From NCBI RefSeq assembly GCF_009937955.1, contig NZ_AP018439.1, positions 3,906,001 to 3,970,000 of the forward strand: a DNA stretch of 64,000 bases, read 5' to 3'. The position numbers and the translations under genes were made by a program. Below the pieces are notes generated by a model. The model was not told the DNA's origin. It did no database searches and saw only the letters and a program-made list of their open reading frames with translations. This stretch comes from Undibacterium sp. KW1. GTDB taxonomy: Bacteria > Pseudomonadota > Gammaproteobacteria > Burkholderiales > Burkholderiaceae_D. Positions 19,751 through 29,000 of this stretch are shown here, one piece after another (position 1 is the first letter of the stretch; every line of letters starts with the position of its first letter).

Positions 19751-20407
19751 ATGAAAAATTTAGTCAAGCTCGTTATCGCAGCGTCCGCAGTAGCATCCTT
19801 TTCTGCTTCCGCACAGCAAGACATTATGGCTAACAAGCCACACAGCGCCTATGTACAAGACGGTCGCGGTGTAATTGCACGTGACCCATTTGGTCTGTGC
19901 TGGCGTACTGGCTACTGGACACCTGCTGACGCAGTTCCAGGTTGCGATGCACCCTTGGTACAACCAGCTCCGGCTACAGCACCAGCAGCACCAGCAGTTG
20001 TTGCACCAGTTGTGCCACCAAAACCACCAGTTCCACCTGCACCTACTTCTGAAAAAGTAACGTTTGCAGCTGACGCATTCTTTGACTTTGACAAAGCAGT
20101 TCTGAAACCAGAAGCTAAAGTCAAACTCGACGACATGGCATCCAAACTGAAAGCAATCAACCTGGAAGTCGTTATCGCTGTTGGTCACACTGACTCTGTA
20201 GGCTCTGACGAATACAATCAAAAATTGTCTATCCGTCGCGCTGAAGCTGTCAAAGCTTACCTGGTAAGCAAAGGCATCGAAGCCAACCGTGTTTACACTG
20301 AAGGTAAAGGCAAAAAACAACCAGTAGCTGACAACAAAACAGCTGATGGTCGCGCCAAAAACCGTCGCGTTGAAATCGAAGTTGTTGGTACACGCAACGT
20401 CAAGTAA
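19751..20407 (+). CDS. OmpA-family outer membrane/peptidoglycan-associated protein
   Basis: The 218-residue product has a signal peptide (MKNLVKLVIAASAVASFSASA), a short segment with the motif DPFGLCWRTGYWTPADAVPGC, a Pro/Ala-rich linker (residues 75-100) and an OmpA C-terminal domain (VTFAADAFFDFDKAVLKPEAK; VGHTDSVGSDEYNQKLS; NRRVEIEVVG). The CWRTGYWTP segment is typical of a group of Betaproteobacterial OmpA proteins. The start at 19751 is fixed by GAGGAG at 19741-19746 and the signal peptide. Unlike its upstream paralogue it has codon use suggestive of high expression. Confidence 0.92.
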   Translation: MKNLVKLVIAASAVASFSASAQQDIMANKPHSAYVQDGRGVIARDPFGLCWRTGYWTPADAVPGCDAPLVQPAPATAPAAPAVVAPVVPPKPPVPPAPTSEKVTFAADAFFDFDKAVLKPEAKVKLDDMASKLKAINLEVVIAVGHTDSVGSDEYNQKLSIRRAEAVKAYLVSKGIEANRVYTEGKGKKQPVADNKTADGRAKNRRVEIEVVGTRNVK

Positions 20408-20431
20408 TTCAGTACTTGAAGCCTGGCTTCT

Positions 20432-20457
20432 AAAAACCCGCTTCGGCGGGTTTTTTT
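20432..20457 (+). terminator. Terminator of the OmpA gene
   Basis: CCCGC-TTCG-GCGGG (20437-20450), flanked by A5 and T7, forms a canonical rho-independent terminator 24 bases after the stop. Confidence 0.95.
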
Positions 20458-20613
20458 ATTTGCGGCTTATGCTATTCATTTCGGCTTAAGACCTAAATCA
20501 CTCCCAGAGTATTTCCATACTATGTTTATTTTCCGCCAATGCGGTACAGCCCTGAATCGCCTACAATAGCGGTTTCGCAGCTCATGCCCCGACCCGGCAC
20601 TTCAAACCACATC

Positions 20614-21318
20614 ATGTCCACCTTGAACGCTGATCCCGCAGAAATCCAGAAATTTAGTGAACTTGCCCATCGCTGGTGGGACCCCAGCTCAGAATTCAAA
20701 CCACTGCATGAAATTAACCCCCTGCGCCTGGAATGGATCAACCAGCGTGTGCCGCTGGCAGGCAAACAGGTGATCGACGTCGGTTGCGGCGGCGGCATCC
20801 TGGCCGAATCCATGGCACAAAAAGGGGCGACCGTTACCGGCATAGACCTGTCTGACAAGGCCCTCAAGGTCGCCGACCTGCATGGCCTCGAATCCGGCGT
20901 TAACGTGCGCTATAAAAAAATCGCCGCCGAAGATATGGCAGAAGCAGAGGCTGGCCAGTTTGATGTTGTCACCTGCATGGAAATGCTGGAACACGTACCC
21001 GACCCAGCATCCATCATCAAGGCCTGTGCGAAAATGGTCAAACCAGGCGGACATGTTTTCTTCTCCACTCTGAACCGCAATGCCAAGGCCTACCTGTTTG
21101 CCGTTATCGGTGCAGAATACCTGCTGCAAATGCTGCCCAAGGGCACGCATGATTACGCCAAGTTCATCACCCCGGCAGAACTCTCGCAAGACATACGCAA
21201 TGCAGGCCTGGAATTACATGCGATGAAGGGCTTGAGTTATAACCCCCTGACCCAAATCTACTCGCTGAATGCTGATACCAGTGTCAACTACATGGTTGCC
21301 TGTACACGTCCGCTGTAA
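20614..21318 (+). CDS. ubiG: Ubiquinone biosynthesis O-methyltransferase
   Basis: The 234-residue SAM-dependent enzyme performs both O-methylations of ubiquinone synthesis. It begins [23 protein letters not shown] and has the SAM motif [16 protein letters not shown] near residue 53 and [12 protein letters not shown]. The [22 protein letters not shown] stretch is diagnostic of UbiG. The start at 20614 matches family length; an in-frame extension to 20539 is not needed. gph follows 50 bases downstream and the pair is common in this group. Confidence 0.95.
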   Translation: MSTLNADPAEIQKFSELAHRWWDPSSEFKPLHEINPLRLEWINQRVPLAGKQVIDVGCGGGILAESMAQKGATVTGIDLSDKALKVADLHGLESGVNVRYKKIAAEDMAEAEAGQFDVVTCMEMLEHVPDPASIIKACAKMVKPGGHVFFSTLNRNAKAYLFAVIGAEYLLQMLPKGTHDYAKFITPAELSQDIRNAGLELHAMKGLSYNPLTQIYSLNADTSVNYMVACTRPL

Positions 21319-21329
21319 ACTTAACAAAC

Positions 21330-21358
21330 GCCTTCATGCAGTATGAAGGCATGCTTTT
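21330..21358 (+). terminator. Weak hairpin between ubiG and gph
   Basis: GCCTTCAT/ATGAAGGC (8-bp stem, 5-base loop, 21330-21350) is followed by ATGCTTTT. The T run is short, so termination may be partial, leaving gph coupled to ubiG. Confidence 0.5.
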
Positions 21359-21367
21359 GAATTGACC

Positions 21368-22045
21368 ATGCGAACTCCACAAGCAATCCTGTTTGACCTC
21401 GACGGCACCCTCGCAGACACCGCCCCCGACCTGGCAGCCGCCGTCAATGTCATGCGAGAAAACCGGCAACTGCCACCCGTTCATTATCAAAGTTTACGCC
21501 CCCATGCATCCGCTGGTGCACGTGGTTTGCTGGGCGCGGGTTTTGGCATCAAGCCAGAACATCCTGACTACGAAGCCATGCGCATTGAATTTCTGAACCA
21601 GTATGAATCCGCCATTGCCGTGCACAGCAAACTGTTCAAGCAAGTGCCAGACCTCTTGCGCGGTCTTGATGTCATGGGCGTATCCTGGGGCATAGTCACC
21701 AACAAGGCCATGCGCTTTACCCGCCCGCTGATCCCGCTGCTCGATTTGCAGGAAGCGCGCTGCGTGATTTCTGGCGACACCACCCCACATGCCAAACCTC
21801 ACCCTGCCCCCTTGCTGGAAGCCGCAAGGCAACTGGGCATACGCTCAGAAAACTGCTGGTACGTAGGCGACGACCTGCGCGACATACAAGCTGCCGAAGC
21901 TGCAGGCATGACCAGCATTGCCGCCGCCTGGGGCTATTGCGGCGCGACCGAGCCCAAGCACTGGAAAGCCGACGCCATCATCGACAGCCCGCTGGAACTG
22001 CTGGAACTGGTACGCGCCAAACATTTACAGGCCGTGGGCTCTTGA
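21368..22045 (+). CDS. gph: Phosphoglycolate phosphatase (HAD family)
   Basis: The 225-residue HAD hydrolase shows motif I FDLDGTLADTAPDL at residues 9-22 with the nucleophilic aspartate, and motif IV GDDLRDIQAAEAAGM near residue 170. Gph removes 2-phosphoglycolate, a product of DNA repair and oxygenation. ATG at 21368 is preferred to a TTG two codons earlier. Location just after ubiG and length support Gph or its close relative MupP-like N-acetylmuramic acid 6-phosphate phosphatase; the latter is a possible alternative in this lineage. Confidence 0.85.
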   Translation: MRTPQAILFDLDGTLADTAPDLAAAVNVMRENRQLPPVHYQSLRPHASAGARGLLGAGFGIKPEHPDYEAMRIEFLNQYESAIAVHSKLFKQVPDLLRGLDVMGVSWGIVTNKAMRFTRPLIPLLDLQEARCVISGDTTPHAKPHPAPLLEAARQLGIRSENCWYVGDDLRDIQAAEAAGMTSIAAAWGYCGATEPKHWKADAIIDSPLELLELVRAKHLQAVGS

Positions 22046-22072
22046 ATACTGCAGGACTAGCCCTAAATGGGG

Positions 22073-22078
22073 TATACT
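22073..22078 (+). promoter_or_regulatory. Probable -10 box of ssrA
   Basis: TATACT lies 12 bases before the mature 5' end of tmRNA. No good -35 hexamer is visible at the normal spacing (TGCAGG at 22050). Confidence 0.45.
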
Positions 22079-22089
22079 GATAAAGCTTT

Positions 22090-22449
22090 GGGGACGACCA
22101 GGTTTCGACGGGGGTTGCAAAGCAGCGCAGGGCATACCGAGGCCAGACTACCTCGTAAATACAATCTGAACTATATAACTGCAAACGATAACTCGTACGC
22201 ATTAGCCGCTTAATACCGGCTAACCTTACACCACTTCGTCCATAGGGTGGGCTGGCAACAGCAGTAAGGACATTCATATGGAATCGTCTTGAGCCGGGTT
22301 ACTTGACTCTCGATTAAATAATAGGTAACTCGTCCTGCCGCAGCGTGTGCGTCCGCGTCGTCAGGATTAAATCAAATGGCAGCACTAAGTATGTAGAACT
22401 GTCTGTAGAGTGCTTTCGGACGCGGGTTCGATTCCCGCCGTCTCCACCA
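22090..22449 (+). ncRNA. ssrA: Transfer-messenger RNA (tmRNA)
   Basis: The 360-base RNA rescues stalled ribosomes. The 5' end GGGGACGACCAGGTTTCGACG pairs with the 3' end CGTCTCCACCA to make the tRNA-like acceptor, and the T arm GGGTTCGATTCCCGCC is intact. The tag reading frame starts at GCA 22181 and ends at TAA 22211-22213, encoding ANDNSYALAA, close to the E. coli tag ANDENYALAA. The CCA is genome-encoded. A strong terminator follows. The gene's 3' end is duplicated downstream, see 22611-22680. Confidence 0.97.
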
Positions 22450-22458
22450 AAAATACAA

Positions 22459-22489
22459 AACCACCCAGTTTCATCGGGTGGTTTTTTAT
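22459..22489 (+). terminator. Terminator of ssrA
   Basis: AACCACCC/GGGTGGTT form an 8-bp stem (22459-22483) followed by a T run, directly after the mature 3' end of tmRNA. Confidence 0.93.
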
Positions 22490-22514
22490 TTTTGTTGATT
22501 TTGTGGGTATGCCA

Positions 22515-22840
22515 ACCCGCGGGACGCGGGGCGAGTGGGGAATTCGAGCTGCATGCAGCGAGCCCACGAGCGACATATCGCTTGCAAGCGATATGGCTGG
22601 CCAGGATGACCGATTCCCGCCATCTCCACCAAAACAGAGAAGCCATCCAATTTATTGGGTGGCTTTTCTATTTTGATGATCTGCGTGAATTGAACCTGCG
22701 GGACGCGGGGATGAGTGCGGACAGACAACAGCACCTGCGTGCTGTTGTCTGCCTCACGAATCTGAGCAGCTTGCAAGCTGCGAAGTGGAGAACAGGGGTT
22801 TCGAGCCCCATGCGGCGAGCCCACGAACGACATGGCGCTG
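22515..22840. repeat. Tandem spacer repeats and palindromes after ssrA
   Basis: Each att-like copy is followed by GCGGGACGCGGGG (about 22518 and 22698) and by a CATGC[A/G]GCGAGCCCACGA[G/A]CGACAT-type motif (about 22551-22576 and 22809-22832). The first unit carries a perfect 20-bp palindrome (22575-22594). The second carries a 13-bp inverted repeat with a 4-base loop (22722-22751) and a 16-bp palindrome (22766-22781). Both palindromes share the core CTTGCAAG. This looks like two decayed rounds of the same insertion. Confidence 0.65.
22611..22680 (+). repeat. Diverged copy of the ssrA 3' end and terminator (attachment-site scar)
   Basis: CGATTCCCGCCATCTCCACC and the following AAAA match the ssrA 3' end (22429-22452) at 23 of 24 bases. 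The next 45 bases also align with the ssrA terminator, with a hairpin GCCATCCAATTTATTGGGTGGC. The two copies are 182 bp apart. The 3' end of ssrA is a classical target of tyrosine integrases, and such a repeat is what integration or its decay leaves behind. The repeats are seen; integration is inference, and no integrase is in the window. Confidence 0.8.
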
Positions 22841-23087
22841 CTTCAACTCCCATCAACCGCGCCAGTCCAGCATTAGGCTCTGCTGACGCCTCATGCATGG
22901 CATTAAATTGGCGAAACTTTTCATCATCAAGTTTAAAGTAAATCTGGTCCAGCAAAACTTCCCGAGTATGCTCACAAGCAACTTCAACAATAAAGTCTGT
23001 TCGACTCTTACCCAATGCATTTGCGGCGCGATCAATTAAGGCCATTTGTTCTGGCAAGATACGGATTTTAATTGTGCCAGCACACAC
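22668..23087 (-). CDS. DUF1778 (TacA-like) antitoxin with a chimeric C-terminal tail, no toxin
   Basis: Residues 1-85 match type II antitoxins of the DUF1778 group that pair with GNAT-family acetyltransferase toxins: KIRILPEQMALIDRAANALGKSRTDFIVE forms the ribbon-helix-helix and VLLDQIYFKLDDEKFRQFNAM the usual following segment. Normal members end near residue 90. Here the frame continues for 54 residues rich in Arg and Cys that are read from the att-like repeat unit 22611-22832, so the tail is not native. No GNAT toxin follows. The start is a GTG at 23087 with GAGG upstream. The protein may be inactive or a solitary antitoxin. Confidence 0.7.
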   Translation of the reverse strand: MCAGTIKIRILPEQMALIDRAANALGKSRTDFIVEVACEHTREVLLDQIYFKLDDEKFRQFNAMHEASAEPNAGLARLMGVEAAPCRSWARRMGLETPVLHFAACKLLRFVRQTTARRCCCLSALIPASRRFNSRRSSK

Positions 23088-23248
23088 GGCAACCTCATTT
23101 TGTTGACAGTAGATAGGAAGAGGCTAGCGCTTGGAGTCGCATTTGCCAACATAAAAGACAATGCAGCATATTGCAAGCCCCAGCAACCGGATGTTAGCCT
23201 TCTTACTGCAATTTACTATTGCTGAAATAATTTTCACAAGAGAAATAA

Positions 23249-23788
23249 ATGGCACCAAAGAAATCAAAAACGTCCTGGAAAGACGTCAAAGTCAAGCTAA
23301 CTGACCTGAGCGATACAGAGCTTATCAAGTTGATACATGATCTATATGTCAGCGACAAAAACAATCAGCACATTCTGCATGCCAGATTCGATCTGGGTGA
23401 CGATGTGTTGGGTCCGTATAAAGCCACTATCCATCGCTGGCTTTGGCCTGATTTTGGTCAGGACACTTCAGTGGGCAGGGCAAAAAAAGCGATAGCCGAC
23501 TATAAAAACGCAGGTGGCCAATCTAATGGTTTGGCCGAACTGATGGTTTTTTATTGCGAACAAGCTACTGGTTTCATCGATAGCATAGCTTTGGAAGATG
23601 AAACGTATTTTGATGCATTGATAGTAATGTTTGAAAATGCCCTGGATACAATCTCCACCCTTCCGCTCAAAAAAGCACAGTCATATAGTGATCGGCTAGA
23701 AAATGTAAGGCACCTTTGTCATCGATTTGGTTATGGTGTAGGCGATGAAATGGATGAACTACTCGCCAACTATGGGGCCAGAAGTTGA
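23249..23788 (+). CDS. DUF6155-like protein of unknown function
   Basis: The 179-residue product begins with a basic segment (MAPKKSKTSWKDVK) and a helical region LTDLSDTELIKLIHDLYVSDKNNQHILHARF that recalls the DUF6155 family. No signal peptide, membrane helix or catalytic motif is seen. It lies upstream of jetA in the same direction with a 156-bp gap, so it may be cargo of the same island rather than part of the Wadjet operon. Family call is from memory of sequence pattern and is moderate. Confidence 0.6.
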   Translation: MAPKKSKTSWKDVKVKLTDLSDTELIKLIHDLYVSDKNNQHILHARFDLGDDVLGPYKATIHRWLWPDFGQDTSVGRAKKAIADYKNAGGQSNGLAELMVFYCEQATGFIDSIALEDETYFDALIVMFENALDTISTLPLKKAQSYSDRLENVRHLCHRFGYGVGDEMDELLANYGARS

Positions 23789-23839
23789 ACCCTCCTTGCA
23801 ATGGAAGCCTGTTCCCTGCGCGATAATAACCAAGCATAG

Positions 23840-23854
23840 GTATCATATTGATAC
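23840..23854. promoter_or_regulatory. Short inverted repeat upstream of jetA
   Basis: GTATCA-TAT-TGATAC (6-3-6) lies about 90 bases before the jetA start in the only non-coding stretch in front of the Wadjet operon. It is a candidate operator; no matching regulator is identified. Confidence 0.3.
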
Positions 23855-23944
23855 GCCATTATTAAATATGCATGACAACCCCCATCTTTATACAGTAGGA
23901 TTATCGTCTGTCCATATACCAATTTGAATAGCGAGCAAGCCTGC

Positions 23945-25399
23945 ATGTCCCTGGACTTTTCTACTCTGTCCGCCCTGCGTACTCATCATCCCGCCTGGCG
24001 CTTACTATGTTCTGACCATGCGCCCTTGATTGCCAGTTTTTTGCATCGCATCTTTGTCGCGCCCAATGTAAGGGTTGTGAGTGCCGATGATCTGGCTGAG
24101 ATGCTGGAAGATGAGTTGTTTGCCCTGCGTGAGCGTTTGGGTGAAAACGAATTCCCCAAGCGCGCACAAGAGTATTTGAATGACTGGGCAAGCCCGGATA
24201 AAGCCTGGTTGCGCAAATTTTATCAACAGGGCTCTGACGAGGCGCAGTTTGACCTGACACCAGCAACGGAAAAAGCCATCAACTGGCTCAGCAGCCTGAC
24301 TGAGCGCAGCTTTGTCGGTACCGAGTCACGCTTGCTGACCTTGTTTGACTTACTTAAACAAATGAGTGAAGGTAGCGAAGTTGACCCGGCAAAGCGCATC
24401 GCCGAGTTGCAAAAGAAACGTGAAGACATTGATGCAGAGATTAGCCGGGTCTTGAGTGGTGATCTTGGCCTGCTGGATGATACGGGTATCAAAGACCGCT
24501 TCCAGCAATTCATGCAGATTTCACGTGATCTTTTAACTGATTTTCGTGAGGTTGAATACAACTTTCGCCAGCTTGACCGCAGGGTGCGAGAGCACATCGC
24601 TTTGTGGGAGGGTTCCAAGGGAGCCTTGCTGGAGCAGATCATGGGGGAACGTGATGCGATCAGCGACTCAGATCAGGGCAAGAGTTTTCGCGCATTCTGG
24701 GATTTTCTGATGTCCAGCCGCAGGCAGGAGGAACTGACGCAGTTGCTTGATCATGTCCTTGCTTTGACGCCGGTACAGGAACTGGCACCCGGCCCGCGTA
24801 CCAGACGTGTGCATTATGACTGGCTGGAAGCGGGTGAACATACCCAGCGCACAGTCGCCCAATTATCGCAACAACTAAGGCGCTTTCTGGATGATCAGAC
24901 CTGGCTGGAAAATCGCCGCATTATGGACATCTTGCGCGGCATAGAATCCAAGTCACTGGCTTTGCGCCAGCAACAACCATCGGGTGAATTTTTCAGCATA
25001 GATGAAATGACGGCAGAGATAGAATTGCCGATGGAGCGCCCTTTACACAGCCCCTCTTTCAAGCCAGTCATTGCCGACTTGATCTTGCAGGCTGGCGACG
25101 CTGATCTTGATACCAATGCGCTCTACAATTATTTCACTATCGACAAAGCAGAGTTGATGCTACACATACGACATGCATTGCAATTGCAATCCCAGGCGAC
25201 ACTGCAAGAGATCACGACCAAACATCCCTTGAAACATGGTCTGGCTGAGCTCGTCAGTTACCTGCATTTGGGCAATGAGTCTTTCAATACCGTGATCGAT
25301 GAAGAGCACACAGAAACCATAGGCTGGCACGCAATCACATCCCGTGGCGAGCAAGTACAAAAACAGGCTACCCTGCCACGCGTTATTTTTGTGAGGTGA
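23945..25399 (+). CDS. jetA: Wadjet anti-plasmid system protein JetA (DUF3375, MukF-like kleisin)
   Basis: The 484-residue protein matches DUF3375, the kleisin subunit of the Wadjet SMC complex. Wadjet detects small circular DNA and has it cut. The sequence begins SLDFSTLSALRTHHPAWRLL, has a winged-helix-like N terminus and long helical segments (residues 130-240, IAELQKKREDIDAEISRVL). ATG at 23945 is preferred to an in-frame TTG at 23924. The stop overlaps the start region of jetB. Four genes in the order A-B-C-D without a split make a canonical type I system. Confidence 0.93.
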   Translation: MSLDFSTLSALRTHHPAWRLLCSDHAPLIASFLHRIFVAPNVRVVSADDLAEMLEDELFALRERLGENEFPKRAQEYLNDWASPDKAWLRKFYQQGSDEAQFDLTPATEKAINWLSSLTERSFVGTESRLLTLFDLLKQMSEGSEVDPAKRIAELQKKREDIDAEISRVLSGDLGLLDDTGIKDRFQQFMQISRDLLTDFREVEYNFRQLDRRVREHIALWEGSKGALLEQIMGERDAISDSDQGKSFRAFWDFLMSSRRQEELTQLLDHVLALTPVQELAPGPRTRRVHYDWLEAGEHTQRTVAQLSQQLRRFLDDQTWLENRRIMDILRGIESKSLALRQQQPSGEFFSIDEMTAEIELPMERPLHSPSFKPVIADLILQAGDADLDTNALYNYFTIDKAELMLHIRHALQLQSQATLQEITTKHPLKHGLAELVSYLHLGNESFNTVIDEEHTETIGWHAITSRGEQVQKQATLPRVIFVR

Positions 25400-25401
25400 G
25401 C

Positions 25402-26076
25402 ATGGATACCACCGCCTCCGTTGTTGGTCACGCTGCAACTAACCTAGCCACGCCTAATCAAGACCATGCATTGTCCCCGCTGCTGATCAATTTGCTCAAG
25501 ACGGTTCTGTACCGTGAAGATGATGAGCAATTGTGGGGTGCGCTCTTGAAGCTGCAAGCAAGGGTGCGCGACTATGTTAATGTTCTCAATCTTGATCTTG
25601 TGCTGGATGAGGCAGAAGGTTATGCCTTTCTCAAAAGCCGCCCTGAACCAGAAGAGCAGGAAGCGAAAACCAGGACCAAGCTACCTCGCCTCGTGGCGCG
25701 GCGTCCCTTGTCGTTTCCTGTCAGTCTGCTATTAGCTTTGCTCAGGAAGAGGTTGGCAGAATTTGATGCCAATGGCGGTGACACACGCCTGGTTTTAAGC
25801 AAGGAAGACATCGCCGGACTCATGCGTGTGTTTTTACCAGACAGCAGTAACGAAGCCAGACTGGTCGATCAAGTAGAAACCCATATCAACAAAGTGATAG
25901 ATCTGGGCTTTATACGCAAATTGAAAGCTGGCAGCAGCCCACAAACGTATGAAGTGCGGCGCATACTGAAAGCCTTTGTGGATGCACAATGGCTGGCTGA
26001 TTTTGATGTCAGGCTGGCCAGCTACCAAGCGCAACTCGCTGGCGAAGAAGATGTATCGGACAAAACTGATGAATGA
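25402..26076 (+). CDS. jetB: Wadjet protein JetB (DUF4194, MukE-like)
   Basis: The 224-residue protein corresponds to DUF4194, the KITE subunit that binds the kleisin JetA. Its central region LPRLVARRPLSFPVSLLLALLRKRLAEFD and the winged-helix stretch ISKEDIAGLMRVFLP-like pattern are typical. The ATG at 25402 has GAGGTGAG immediately upstream, within the end of jetA. Its stop TGA overlaps jetC (ATGAATGA), showing translational coupling. Confidence 0.92.
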   Translation: MDTTASVVGHAATNLATPNQDHALSPLLINLLKTVLYREDDEQLWGALLKLQARVRDYVNVLNLDLVLDEAEGYAFLKSRPEPEEQEAKTRTKLPRLVARRPLSFPVSLLLALLRKRLAEFDANGGDTRLVLSKEDIAGLMRVFLPDSSNEARLVDQVETHINKVIDLGFIRKLKAGSSPQTYEVRRILKAFVDAQWLADFDVRLASYQAQLAGEEDVSDKTDE

Positions 26077-29000
26077 CGTGATGCGAGCTGATACTGAACT
26101 GATGGCAGAGGTCGAGCTGTCAGGCTTTCGTCTGCATAGACTGGAAGTACTGAACTGGGGCACCTTTGACAAGAAAGTCTGGACTTTGCATCTGGATGGG
26201 AAAAATGGCTTGCTCACTGGCGATATAGGCTCAGGCAAATCCACCCTGGTAGATGCGATCACCACCCTGCTGGTGCCGACACAAAAAGCAGCCTATAACA
26301 AGGCTGCAGGTGCAGACAGCCGCGAGAGAAATTTGCGCTCTTACGTACTAGGCTATTTCAAGTCAGAGCGCAATGAGGTCAGTGGTACCGCCAGGCCTGT
26401 GTCGCTGCGCAAGGACAATAGCTATTCCGTCATCCTGGCCGTGTTTCGCAATGCCGGTTTTGATCAGACAGTGACGCTGGCACAAATGTTCTGGATGAAA
26501 GAGCCACACGGTCAGCCTGCGCGCTTTTTTGTCGGTGCAGAAAAAGAATTATCCATAGCCGCTGACTTTGGCAATTTTGATGCAGATGTCAATAAGTTGC
26601 GCAAAAGACTGCGTGCCTCAGGTGCAGATGTAGAAGAGAGCTTCTCTAAATATGCAGCCTGGTTCCGGCGGCGTTTTGGCATAGAGAATGAGCAGGCTAT
26701 GGAACTGTTTCATCAGACTGTGTCCATGAAGTCGGTTGGCAATCTGACAGACTTTGTACGCACCCACATGCTGGAACCCTTTGATGTAGCCAGCCGTACC
26801 GATGCCCTGATCTCTCACTTTGAAGACTTGAACCGCGCCCATGAAGCGGTCTTGAAGGCCAAGCGCCAGACCGATATGCTGACGCCACTGGTCGCCGATT
26901 ATGAGCTGCACATCGTCAAAGCGGCCGACATTGCGCAACTGAAACAATGCCGCGAAGGCTTGCCCAGCCATTTTGCCAGTTTGAAATTACACTTGCTGAC
27001 ACAGCGCCTGAATCATTTAGGGGAGGAATGGCTGGGGCATAATGCCCAGGTCTTGCAATTGGAGATGCAACGTGAAAAGCAAGGTTTTGAGATAGACGAT
27101 ATCAAGCTCGCCATTGCCAATAATGGTGGCGACCGCCTGAGCAAGCTGGAAGCAGATATCAGGGAAAAAGAAATCCTGCGCGACAATCGCAAGAGCAAGG
27201 CTGAGCGTTACGGCCAGCTATTGGCCGACCTGGGTGAGAAACCTGCTGATAATTCACAGGATTTCCATGCGAAAAGCCAGGTCTTGCACACATTGGCTGA
27301 GGATTTGCGTGCCGATGAAGGCCGCCTTCAAAACATACACGCAGAACATGGTGTCAGCTTCAGGCAAGCCAAGATTGAGAGGGATGAATTACAGACTGAA
27401 ATCAACAGCCTGAAACGCCGCCCGAATAATATAGACAGCAAACAAATCAAGATACGTGAACTCTTGTGTAGTGCGCTGGACATCGCAGAAGATGACATGC
27501 CCTTTTGCGGTGAGCTGATACAAATCCGCGATAGCGAACAAGAATGGGAAGGTGCAGCAGAGCGGCTCATGCGTGGCTTTGCCTTGTCCATGCTGGTGCC
27601 AGAAAAGTATTACCAGCAGGTTGCAGAGTGGGTCAACACAAACCATCTTTACGGGCGTTTCGTGTATTTTCGGGTGCATCAGCAAAGACGTGGCAAACCG
27701 GCCAGCCCGCATGCTGATTCACTGGTCAGGAAACTCGCCATCAAGCCGGATTCTGCATTGTATGAATGGCTGGAAGCCGAGCTGTTGCATCGTTTCGATG
27801 TCGCCTGTTGCGCAAGCCAGGCGCAGTTCCGTCAGGAAGCCAGGGCAATTACCATGGCTGGTCAGATAAAAGACCCCAGTGGCCGCCACGAGAAAGACGA
27901 TAGCCACAGCATCAATGACCGCAGCCGCTATGTACTGGGCTGGTCGAATGCACCCAAGATAGCCGCCTTGGAAAAGAAGCGTAGTCAGCTGGAAACTGAC
28001 ATGCATCGTGTCATGACCTTGATGAATGATGCCAAAGCTGCACAGAACGCCGCCAAAGCCAGAATCACTGTGCTCGACAAACTGGAAGAATTCAAAGATT
28101 TTGAAGAAATCAATTGGGCCAGCCTGGTTACAGAGATTGCCAATCTTCAGCTTGAAAAACAAAGACTGGAAGCTGCCTCTGATGTACTGCTATCCTTGAA
28201 CCAGAATTTGCAAAATGCCCGACAGGCGCTGAAGGAGTTGGAAAGCCAGCTCGACAGCTTCAAGGACAAGCGCTCAAAAAATGAAGGCCAGCGGCAACAG
28301 GCAGAGAGCCTGCAGACAGCGGCGCTGACGGTGCTGCAAAAGCAGGCTCTGGAAGCCGACATAACACCCCTGCTGGAAAAAATACGCAACCAGGTTTTAG
28401 GCAAGCACGCACTCACGGTTGAGTCATGTGATCCACAAGAGCATGAGGTGCGCAGTTTCATTCACAAAAATCTGGAAACAGAAGACGACAAATTGAGAAA
28501 GCTGGGTAAAAGAATCAGCGAAGCCATGTTCACTTTCAAGAACGAATTCAAGCTGGAAACCACTGACTTTGATACCCATGTTGATGCCGGATTTGAATAC
28601 AAGAAACTGCTCGAGCAATTGAACCGGGACGACCTGCCACGCTTTGAAGCACGCTTCAAGGAAATGCTCAACGTCAATACCATTAACGAACTCGCTAATT
28701 TCAATGCGCAATTGGCACGGGAACGTGAAACCATCAAAGAGCGTATTGCTCACATCAATGAATCACTGATCCAGATAGACTATAACCCTGAGCGTTACAT
28801 CATCGTCGAATCACAGATCAGCCCGGATGCTGACATACGTGATTTTCAGTCTGATTTGCGGGCATGTACCGAGGGCACACTCAGTGGTAGCGACGAGGCG
28901 CAATATTCAGAAACCAAGTTCCTGCAGGTCAAAGCCATCATAGACCGCTTTCGCGGCCGCGAGGGTTTGTCAGAACAAGATAAACGCTGGACTGGCAAGG

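Noticed and set aside
22420..22449. A separate tRNA gene
   Set aside because: The T-arm and CCA belong to the tRNA-like domain of ssrA.
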